A DNA stretch of 64,000 bases, from contig JBBELK010000481.1 of assembly GCA_037783545.1 (NCBI GenBank), forward strand, positions 124,001 to 188,000. The letters run 5' to 3'. The notes below the pieces were generated by a model. The model did not search any database. It saw only the letters and a program-made list of their open reading frames with translations, and had not been told where the DNA came from. Numbering within the stretch: the first letter of the stretch is position 1; the number at the start of each line of letters is the position of its first letter. A program made the translations under genes and the position numbers. Origin of the DNA: Henricia sp. BOLD:AAB3569 (lineage: Eukaryota; Echinodermata; Asteroidea; Spinulosida; Echinasteridae). Of this stretch, positions 45,601 to 57,600 are shown piece after piece.

Positions 45601-48600
45601 GTCATTCGTTTTGTTAAATGGACGTAATTCGCCCAGACACGACGCGGTATAAGCCCTACATACTAAGTGCGTTTCCCCAAAACACACTAAAAACTCACAG
45701 CGTACTCTCGTGGGATTCGAACCCACGACCTACATTTTTGTCGTCGGCAGAATATGGAAATGGATTACACCAAGAATCCGGACGAACTGCTGGGGGTCCT
45801 GGGTCACATGATGTCGGGGAAGAGTTTTGAGTTGATAATCGCTGCCCAAGCTACAACGGGAAAACTCAAGAAGTTTACAGCAAAACTGATCAAGTAAGTT
45901 CTAGTCCCAAGGTTTTATAGTTGATGAAATTGTACAGTCCGTTTTAGTAAAATTTCATGAGTTTCCAGTAAAATGAAAATGCTTTCAAGAAATTGTGTGA
46001 AGCGTCCGTCCTATTTAGGCTGGTTCCCTGGCTATACTGCATTGAAAACACTACTATAATTATTTGGTAGTCGGGGGCCTAGTTTTGGGCACATGAAGGT
46101 GCCCTTGTCAAACGGTGCATGGTGTTCATACATATTTATATAAATAAATTCACCATCTTAATTTATCGTTTTCTTACAAAAATATATCTTAAGTGGAATC
46201 ATTGCATTGGACAGTTGGAACCACTTCTATCTTCCATTTGAATTTGTTTCCGGTCAAATGGTTGATTACAAATTTCGGATATTGCAAATCCTGTATAGAG
46301 TGCTTTCAACCCCGTGCAACATTTGGGAATGATTGGGTCTCACCGGTCACGCTTGCCAATAGACGCACGTGAACATGCGTATACCAACCAGCTTATTTTC
46401 AATCGAAAATGCCACACGCGCACGTTGCGATACGTTCAAATTATTGAGCATGTACTCGGCTTGTTTTTACTTGATCACGATTTAGCCTGAAGAAAGACAT
46501 TTTTATCTTTCTCGATACAACAGCCATGGCGCAACAACATAAAGCAAGGTTAAGCAACAGAGGTAAATGCAACCAATTGCGCTTTTCTTGTTCTTTTTGT
46601 TGGTTAGCACTCGGGCCACGTTGGTCATGATTGTCAAATGACACCCAAAATGGTGGAAGGCGTGACGTCACCGTAAAGCAGTCTATACAGGCTTTTAAAG
46701 ACACAATCTGCAAATAATACACTGGGCCTTTAATGGTGTTAAAGTCCCAATACATCATTTGCAGTGACCTAAAATTTTACTTCACGAGTTGACGATAAAA
46801 ACCTGGCTAAAAGTGTTGATAGCAATGGTAACAAACGTAACACCACACCATTTGTTCCCGTGTAAAATGGTACCTTTGTGGGGGAAATTGCCAACTTTTT
46901 TGTAAGAAAAAAGTCTGCAGAAATTTGTTTTTACCATTCATTCAACACAAATCATGCATTGATTTTTCAGGTTTTCCCAGAGTATTACTGCATCTATAGT
47001 GGTGTTCCCATTGGACTAATTTTGGTAAAACTCCCGTGGTTGTGCGGGAGAGTAAAAAATTTTAGTCCAATGGGGACGCACGGAGAATTAGCGTCCCTGT
47101 AAAGCTACCGCGACCACGATGTAAAACTTACAGGGTGAGAGAGGCCGCGGAAACTTTCCGCTCAGCCGCGGGAGTTTTACAGGGCCATCGAAAAGTCCAA
47201 TGGGAACAGTTTCGCCCTGTAAAATGAACACGACCCTGCAGTAAACTATGGGCCTGCACGGCAAAAGTTTACTGCAAGGTCGCGGTAGCTTTCCGCATGG
47301 GCACTGAAAACAATTGCAAATGGGAACGCATGGAAAGATTACACGAAGGAATGTTACTGAAGGTCGCGGTAACTTCCCGCGAGGCAGCGGAAAAGAAAGT
47401 CCAATGGGAACATGCCTTATGTGGCTGAAATTTCCACAAGACAGTTTATCAACATTATTCTTTAGTTATGTAATGCTGTTGTTGCTGTTTTTAAACGTTT
47501 TCCAATCCTGTAATCTGTCTTTAATTTAACAGGTTCAATGAACAAGCATGTAAGCAAACACAGGCAGAGGTTAGCAAAGGGTCACAGGTCAGGGCTGCTC
47601 TCTTTGACATTTCATTCCTCATGCTGTGTCACATCGCTCAACTCTACGGCACAGAGGTACGTTTCTAACGTAAAATTACACAGGGACTCAAAGGGAAGAC
47701 TCGGGAAGCGCTGTACCCTGGAGCTATACAGCTATTGGTTGCAAACAGCTGTTGTTTACATTGTGTTACTGGCCAGAAGTAGGACGATTGATAGAGCTCT
47801 TCTATACCGAGCAAAAACAGAAACGTAAATTTCCAGTTTAATCAAAATTTGAAAATCTCCTTTTGTAATTAAGTTGACATCGAAATATTCATATAACAGC
47901 TTCATTATGCATTACTGCATTTAAAGCTTCTGTGTGCTGAAAATTCCCACTCTCAGATGGACAGCTTTCTTCAATCAAAAAAATAGAGAAACCTTTTGCG
48001 TTTTTTTGTTGCTCAGTATATTATGCAGGGTACACATATAAATGGGGCTTGGCTTGAGCCCAGATTTCTCAGTGTCGGTTAAGCCCGCCGCACACGTGGC
48101 CGTTTGCTCAGCACTTGGCTCACGTGTGCGGTGACTATTTTGCTGCATTTTTTGCCACGCGAGGCCGTGAGACAAAAATCTAACATGTTTGATTTCTTTT
48201 GCCTCGCGTGGCCAAAATCTCACGTGTGCGGGGGTGCTGAGCCAAGTGCTCAGCTAAAATAAATGTAGCTGGCCAATCAAAAACCATCCTCTATTCACGT
48301 GATATGAATACAGTGCGCGCCGGCACCGCTAAGGTCACCAAACTTTTGCTAAAGTATGGTGACCTTGGCGGGGTTAGCAGGCGCGCGCAGTTTTTGGATC
48401 GCGCGCGTGAATAGGGAATGGTTTTTAATTGGCCAGCTACATTTATTTTGGCTCAGCACCCCCGCACACGTGAGATTTTGGCCACGCGAGGCAAAAGAAA
48501 TCAAACACGTTAGATTTTTGTGTCACAGCCTCGCGAGGCAAAAAACGCAGCAAAATTTCACCGCACACGTGAGCCAAGTGCTGAGCAAACGGCCACGAAT

Positions 48601-51600
48601 GACCGTTTGCTCAGCAAACGACCTCACGTGTGCGCCAGGCTTTAGACTGGTGAGTGCACTCAACATTAGAGGTGACTATACAAGCTCCAAAAGGGGTTTG
48701 ATTGAGTAACAATTTTCCATATTTTTTAAATAAATAATTCAGAAGGTTACACTTTTAGAAAACAAAATTGGACCTTTTTTTTTCACCAGATGGTGACGTC
48801 TAACGGTGGCGATTCATTCTTTGAGACTTGGGTACAGCAGTGTCTTCCGGATGACAATGGTGCTAAGCCACTAGGGTCTTTCCCCGCCATCGAACCCTCG
48901 AAGGGCGACGTACTGCTCAGTCAGTACCATTCGGGAATGGACATAAAGACAATGTGAGTGTTTACAGCAGAAAGGCACAGGCTCGTCAGCAATGTGCGCA
49001 CGCCAAATTCGTGCCACGAAATACGCAGCTCTATGCCTTTGCTGTGGAGCTGCGTATTTCGTGGCACGAATTTGGCGCGCATTGTTGACGAGCCTCTGCC
49101 TTTAAATGTGAAGTAGGGTGTTTTAAAGGCACATTACATGATTGGAAAACTTTTAAAAACGGGAACAATAGCATTACAGTAACTAAAGAATAATTTTTAT
49201 AAACTGCCTTGTAGAAATGTCTGCCACATAGATGCAGTAATACTTAAACAGCTAGAATCCCCCCGTCCACATTTTTTTAGTTTTTCTGTTTATCATGGAG
49301 GTGTATGAGTCTACAACACCATGACAACTTGTTTTTCACAAAAAATCAACAGGCTTTTGCTTAAAACGTAAAGCAGTTCCGACCCTCTTCACCCAAATTC
49401 TGAAACGCTCGTGGTCACTTGGCTTGTTTATCAACAGGGTTTTCACGTCATCCTGAGAAACATACAAAACGGCCTGTGCAGTATTGAATGGAAAATACAC
49501 GAAGTGAATGTTTATCATGCCTGTTTTGTCCTTGTAATTCAAAATACATACGTGAAAAACACTTCATGTAATATGACAACAATCTACTATTGCCTGTTGT
49601 GGCCCACAGTGAAGCTCTTTTAAAGTAAATACTGGTGCATTCACAGCGGTCTGTGTACAGCATGGTACGGTCCCCTGCGCGTATATGCGGGCGTAGTTCC
49701 CACGTGTTTGAACATCGGCCGTACAAGTTATAGAATGAGCGACTCATTTTTCTCTCTCTTGGTAATATAAAGGAAAATCTTTCTGCTCTTTTTTTAGTAG
49801 TGTCTGGTAAAACATACAACCACGCAGCTACTGGGCATATCTCTGGCTTTTTGGACCAACAAAATTCTTCAAAAAACACCATCTAATTGAGACGGTTTTC
49901 CAAGTTTTTTGCGTGTAAACGTATGGAGCTAACAATCAGGATTGCGTCAAGGGGTCACGCGCATATCATGAATACCTAATGAGCGTTTCAGAAATCGCGA
50001 AAATCTCATTTTCGAAAAGCGCACTTTTGCTTGCAATTTATCCACTTAAAACCGACAATTAAAAAATAATAAAAATCCACGTCGGCAAGAGGGATGTTTG
50101 GACTATCGAAAAAAGCCTAAATGCTAGATTTTCGTCAAGGGGGATTCTTCCTCTTTAAGAAAACCTAAAAAAGTCCATGCATGGTTTTTGTGTTGAATGA
50201 ATAGTAAAAGAATTGTGAGCAGATGATTTCTCCCACAAAGGTACCATTTTACATGGGAGAAAAATCATGTGGTGTTTGTTACCATTGCTATCAACACTTT
50301 TAGTTAGATATTTTTTGTCAAATTTTGGTTAACTGCAAATGTTGTATTGCAGGCAGGCCCGTTGGAATGAAGTGCTGGACACCATGCCGTATATCATGCA
50401 AGAAGTGTTGTTTGCGTGGGAGAATGGCGCCATTAGTGTTGAACAAATACAGGTAAACCATACTGCTATGCCTGAGTGAAGCCGCCATCCGCCACCTTAC
50501 TCCAGGCAAAACAATACCTTGCCTGGACTGGTTATACTACTAAAGTACTTGTGTTACGTGGAATGCAAGTGATTGTCTGGACTCTGGATCAGTCTTGGCA
50601 AATTTGGGCCACAATTAAAGATGTATTTTCCGTGCGTTTTGGGTGTGGCACCAGTTTATTTTAAATAATATCTTTCTAGAAACATAAAAAGTTACTCGCT
50701 TTAAAATGAGACATCAACGAAAAAAAGCGACCAACGTTTAGTTATCGAACAATTACTGCCAATATACAAGTCCAGAGGGCGTGCTGTTGGCTATGCATTA
50801 TAGACTAAACACGGAAGTCAGACTTGGACAAGTCTAGGCAAGGCGTAAAAACGGCCGTATAAAAACAGGGTTTTTCAGAGGGTTGCCGAAGTAAATGCTT
50901 TAAAAATTCGTTCGGACAATATGTGACCGACTCTGGCAAAACCCGACGCTTCTCGGCATTTCCCATTACGTGATATGGGCCCACAACCTTAAAAAATGGC
51001 CTCTGGGACCAACTTGAAAATTTGGCAGAATCAACATCGGGATACATTCAGGATTTGTTTTGTTGTTTGAACTGTCTCAAAATTCCTCATATATTGACAA
51101 AAAATTTAATAATAAACTAGTTTGTCAAACTTTAAAGACCAATAGCTCCATTTCACTTTCTGATCTGTCATACTTTAATTGGTCATAACTTCGCAAAAAA
51201 TTATCAGAATTTCCTCAAACATGTTTTAAAAGCTGATACTAAAACTAAAATTTAGAATTTTCATCACAAGTGTTGGGTTTTGCTGGAGCCGGTCACATAT
51301 AACTTTATAACGTTGACACGCTGTTTTGCAAGCACTTACACCACTGGACACTATTAAACTGATTAGACCAGATGATCACATTTTTTAGTCCCCCATTTTT
51401 CCCCCATGGGTTTTGAGATTTTGATACCGTATCATTTGTCCTATTTTTCTCATTTACCATTCTGAAATTTCACATTCTCAATTTGTATAAATTTTAGGGA
51501 TATCGTAAAAAAAAAACACCAATGTTTCGTAAACTAATTTATCCGGTTCCATTGCCCAGTGCAGTGATTACACCAACCGTTTTGCTTCCACATCCAAATT

Positions 51601-54600
51601 GGAGATTGCAAATTTCCTGTTTTCTTCCCATGGATAGTATTTTGGGGAGGTATTTTATACGATTTTCGGGTTAGAACGAAATCCATTTTCTGTAAAAATC
51701 TGAACACACCCTTTAAGACTATGGCCCGGACACCAATCAGACTGATTTAAATTGATTTTGATTGACAGAAACTGATTGACAATGTGACAAGTAAGCTATG
51801 CTGCTTACCTATTTGCTGCGTGGCATGGCTGTGTAGTCACATCACTGTCTTGGCTTCCAAGGAACGTAACAGACCCCTCAGCCTACTGCAGATAATCTGC
51901 TCGCAGACAACGTCCAATCAACTTGGAGTACCGCTGCAAATCTACGATAATGAAAGGTAATAAAGGCTTGTTACATTTGCAGATGAATTTTTTTTTTTTT
52001 TTTTTTTTTACAAATTCCACGAATAACATCATTATATTACTAAAGAATAATGTTGATAAACTGCCTTGTAGAAATTTCAGCCACATAGACGCAGTAATAC
52101 TTCAGAAAACCTTTAAAAATCCATGCATGGTTTTTGTGTTGAGTGAAAGGTAAAAACAAATTTTGGATTTAAAAAAAAAAAAAAAACACCTTCAGTTGGC
52201 AATTTCTCCCACAAAGGTACAATTTTTTATGGGGAAAAAATCATGTGGTTTTTTTTTGGTCGGGTTTTTCTTGTCTTGATGTATTGGACCTTTAAAGAGA
52301 CACTCGGGGATGCCAGTGGCCCTTGCCTTCAGGGCCAAGAAAAAAAATATACGGCTATTATCATAACTGCATATATACTCTCCAACAAGAGAAAATGTGC
52401 ATGGTAAAAATTGCTGTATTTTTTCAAGAAGGTGGAAAATAAACACCAAATTCACAGACAATATTCTCTGACATTGTTAGAAAAAGGTTATGCACTAAAA
52501 ACCTGCTCATGGCATAGTGCAGGACTTAGACATGCCTGGGTGTTGATTTCACAATAGGGGGCCTACAGGTTGTTATGTAACAGAATTCCATAAAGTTCAG
52601 GTCTCGTTAGCAAGCCCTATAAAAGGACTACCCAAAAGTCAATATTCTCTTTCATGCGCGTGTCATTGGCTCCAGTGATTAATGCACAAGGGGGACACAC
52701 TCGATACTGACTTTGTGACTTCAATATTGGCAAGTCAGTTTTCATCAACCTCTGAGAACACGAAGAACACATTTTGTACATTTCAAGTTCGGTTAACCAT
52801 TTGAAAGATTTCATGGACTTTCATTAACAGTTTATTCCAGCGAGTTATCTGCCATGGCTGAAAAAATACAGCAATTTTTATCATGCACAGTTTCTTTTGT
52901 TGGAGAGTATATGTGTGCACATGGACTGGCCAGCACAGTACGCTCTACAGTATGTACATTGACAGTATGTGTGCAATGCAATGGATATGTCAGTATGTAT
53001 GTGATCTAACCACCGCTGTATGGATACATTGCCCTCTATGTACTTCGGATCGAAAGTCTGGTTTTGCAGTACTTTAGCCGCGAATGATTACGGCCGGAAT
53101 ACAGACATACTGCATGTGTGCAAATCATTGGGAAAACCTGCTACGTGCGTGTACATACATGTACATTGGCTGTACATGACATACATGGCATATCCAGACA
53201 TTGTTATAAGTGAGACAATTTTTCACGTTATTTGGGACTTGAAGAGTTGCAAATATATTATCCTTATATTTCCGACCGTTTACTTTTACAGCCTGGAAAA
53301 AAAAGGCTTTGCCAGATTTCTTTTTCCAAAATAAGAAAAAGCCGGAATGCATAGTTCCGAGATTGCCCAATTAACCCCGCCCCCTTGGATATTGGTGCTA
53401 TGCCTCGCACGCTATCGTCAAAATGTCCACACACACTGCACAGACCAATGGGACTTTCAACGGAAAGTCAAAGGTATTCATTTATTGGAGAAAACTCAAA
53501 GGTATTCATGTTTCAGGGTCGACAGTTACCGTAGCACGCACTTAGTAAAAGGCCAGTGATACAGAAATGTCATATATTCATAACAATTCGCTTTCTTACC
53601 TTTGTACAGCGAATTGCCCGGCCTTGAAACCAAAAATTCACCCCGAACACCACATACAACGTATGGGCAGAATATCCCGTGATGTTGGTTTGTGAGGCAA
53701 TGCACTTTGACCTATGCTAGCTCTGTTGTGATTGGTCAGCGGGTTCGGTTGATTGACAGGTCGGAACTATGCATTCGGGCTATAGCCGGAAGACTGGCAT
53801 TCCTGGACACTGTTTCTGCCCAAACACCTCATGTTTGTTTGTTTCTCTTTTTTCTTACAGAAATTCCATGATGCAAATTATCATCAAGAAAATGTGCACC
53901 ACAAGTCCCGTAACCTGCGATGTGGCAAAAATTACCAGAAATGTCCCCTCCCTCCCACTTAACACCCCCGCAACCCAAGTGTTGTCATCTGTTTTTTGTG
54001 AAATCATGGACAAGGGCTGTGTTGATAGGAGGACTCTGTCCCTGGTGGACCAGTTGATTAATTGTGGAGGTGTGCTGTGGTTCTGCCGAGGGGTTGTGCT
54101 GGAGATTTGCTCTCTGCATTGCAAGAATGAGCTCACAATGGCTGGTAATTTTTCTTGGTTGATATTTCTTTGCTTTTTAGTTTTATTAGAATCTTACAAA
54201 GGTATGCCCTCTTAAAGATAGTATACATGATTGGTAAACTGTTACAAATAGTTTTATCCCCCTGTGTGATTGAAGATATGCATGATTAAAACCAACCTGA
54301 GCAAAAACCAGCTCCGTACTTCGTTAAACTTTTGAGAAAACAGTCAAAAAAGAGTTTGCAGTCATTTCGCCCTAAAACCACTTCGCCCTGAACTATTTCA
54401 CCCTTAACCACGGCCTGTGCACGAAGTGGTTTTGGGCGATGTAGTGTTTAGACGAAGTAATTTGGGGCGAAATGGCACTCGGGCGAAGTGGTTTGGGGGG
54501 AAATAGCACTTGGGCGAAATGGTTTTGGGGCGAATTGAATTTTCGTCTCATGAGACGAAAACTAATTGTTTTACTAATTTCTCAAAGACTATAGCACTTC

Positions 54601-57600
54601 AGACAAAACCATTTCAGGGGTTCTACGGTCATCATGTTTATATTGTGTAAGTTAGGCGTAAATCTGTGAACATTTCTGATTTTCGAGATTACCAATGATG
54701 TATACTGCCTTTAAATGTGTTTTTGTTTAATGTTAGTATCACCAATGGCAATAGACTACGTCAGTTGCTTGGGTAATCGGGTCATTATTCACTGGTAATC
54801 TTAAAAGCCCATTGCTAAAGCACATGGAAACAGTTCATTGGTTTTGTATTTATTTTTTGTGAGAGCAGCAAATTTAGTCATTTGTCATCTTGTTTTTGTT
54901 TTTTTACAGTTTTAGGAAGCACTAATATTCAGTTTTTATGTCGGGTAAGGGCAAAACAGAACCATATTTTATGTTCTCCGGCTAACTTACAATTTTAGAA
55001 TCCAAGTGTCAATGAATAATTCACAAATTTTACAATTTTTTACCCAAAAAGTGTTTTTTGTGGGTTTTTCGCTCTTTCCGTAAATTGCGTAAATTTCAGT
55101 GTCACGTACGTGTACATTGTTTCTTGTTGTGCTGTTGCACTTTTAAGTTTGTGCTTGCTAATACGATTGTGAAACTTATTTAAATATATTTTACTGTTTG
55201 GGGCCGTCCATAAAGTACGTACGGAGGGGAGGGGAGTGGAGGAGGAGTGATGTGGGGTCAGAGATGATGCATACACCCAACGTTAAAGTATATGGATGAC
55301 GTCACAAATTTTGCATACAGGGGGCGGAAGGTCTAAAAAGTCGGCATTTCATGCGTACGTACTTTATGGATGGCACCTTTTTATGAGTGTTTGTAGGGCC
55401 CCATAGAAAAACCAGGTCTAGTGAACTGTTTGGGCACACCCTGGGTAAATAAATGGAATAAATAAATAAACAAAAATTGATATAAAAACACATCTTTTGC
55501 AGTTGAGGTGGCCTTCGCCCTATTTCAAGTCGACATCGAGCAGTTGACCTTGACTCTGACCCGCAAGGTCCTGCCTCGTATTCTTGCCGATCCGCTCAAC
55601 TTTGAGAAGCTGAGTAACCCACGAGGTCACGCACTCGCAAGGCTTACATCATGGTGTATTGCGGCCACATTGACAACCCACACAAGCTCTAGAGGTATTG
55701 GACTCATTTCCTGCTTAAACCCCAATACAGTAAACCTTGGATAAGTCGGATCCAACAGGACCAAGCGATTTTATCCGACTTAAGCGAAAATACGACTTAC
55801 GCGAATATGAAAAAATGTATAGGGATTCATTGATCTCAAACCACCCAACGGTCGACAGTAAAAAAAAGCATGAATTCAAACACTAAAACATTTTATTTTT
55901 ACACTACATTTACATACATGGCAGAAAATCGTAAGCATCATTTGCCGGGTGCGATAATACTTTTTATACCTTGAGCGTCGCCATCATCTGATCGTGGCCA
56001 TGCAGTATATGTACACATGTGTACTGCTCAGCCCACCCACCTTAGCCAATGAAAAATGCAGCCTGTGATAACGTGTGCACATAGAAACTGCTGCTGATAA
56101 GTGATAATGCACATGTGTGCAAGTGTACACACACACGCATCGTACAGTAAATCAAGTTCGGGAAGCTGCATGCTATGGGGCACCATAAAACCGGGAAATT
56201 CCTCAACTCCCCGCGGTAAACTGGAGTGAAAATAATATACGAACACGTCAACTTTCGTCAATCCGACTTAAAAGAGGTAAAACACAAAGGATGAGTCCGA
56301 GATAAGCAAAAATCTGACTTACTGGATCTGACTTAAAGACAGTATACATGATTGGTATCTCGAAAATCAGAAATGTTCACAGATTTACGCCTAACTTACA
56401 CAATATAAACATGACGACCGTAGAAAACTTCCTCTGAAATGGTTTTGTCTGAAGTGCTATATATAGTCTTTGAGAAATGAGTAAAACAATTATTGTTCGT
56501 CTAATGAGACGAAAATTCAATTCGCCCCAAAACCATTTCGCCCCCAAACCACTTCGCCCGAGTGCCATTTCGCCCCAAATCACTTCGTCCAAACACTACA
56601 TCGCCCAAATGCTACTTCGCCTCAAAACCACTTCGTGCACAGGCCGTGGTTCTGGGCGAAATGGTTCTGGGCGAAGTGGTTTTGGGGCGAAATGACAACA
56701 AACCCTTTTTTTACTGTTTTCTTAAAAGTTAGACGAAGTACGGAGCTGGTTTTTGCTCAGGTTGGTTTTAATCATGCATATCTTCAATCACACAGGGGGA
56801 TAAAACTATTTGTAACAGTTTACCAATCATGTACACTATCTTTAAGTGATGATTTTTATAAGGAATAACATACGAAATCAAACGTTCCAAGCGATTTTGT
56901 CCAAGATAAGTGAAACGTCTGACATAAACGTATCTGACTTATGCAAGGTTTACTGTACACCATTTGCAGTTACCCAAAATTTTACTTCATGAGTTGACAA
57001 GAAAAACCGGACTAAAAGTGTTGATAGCAATGGTAACAAACACCACCTGATTTTTTCCCCGTGTATAAAAATGGTATCTTTGTGTGAGTAATTGCCAACT
57101 GATCTTTTGAATGTGCTTTTAAAAATCCTAGTTTGCAATGAATTTGTTTACCATTAAGTATTTATATAATATTGGATGGCTTTGAGGGTGATATGAGAAT
57201 ATACCGCACGAGTCATGAAAAACTGAACGAGCCGAAGGCGAGTTTGGTATTTTCATGACTCGTGCGGTATATTCTCATATCACCCGAAAAGACATCCAAT
57301 ATTATTGTTATATAAAATGAAGCTTTGTTTTGAAAGATTTCCGCGAGATTTGTCTGTTTGGTGTTGCAACTCCAGTTTACAAATGCATGCGCTTTTGTTA
57401 CTGTTGTACAGTATTTTTTGTTACTGTACTCTGGCGCGCGTTGCACACGCACGCAATCCATTCCCTCGATCCATGACGCGCGCACGCACATCGAATCTGG
57501 GCTCTGTGCTGCACAGTAACAGAAACGCACGGTGTCCGCAAAAGCTTCATTTTATATAATAATAATGCATCTTGTGTGTCTGAAATTTCTACAAGGCATT

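Noticed and set aside
49448-49882. 144-residue minus-strand frame in T5
   Set aside because: The other T5 copy (62238-62748) is shorter and lacks a comparable frame; no transposase motif.
52883-53334. Possible small genes in intron 16
   Set aside because: Frames are short, rich in Cys/Tyr/Met from GTACATGT-type sequence and show no family resemblance.
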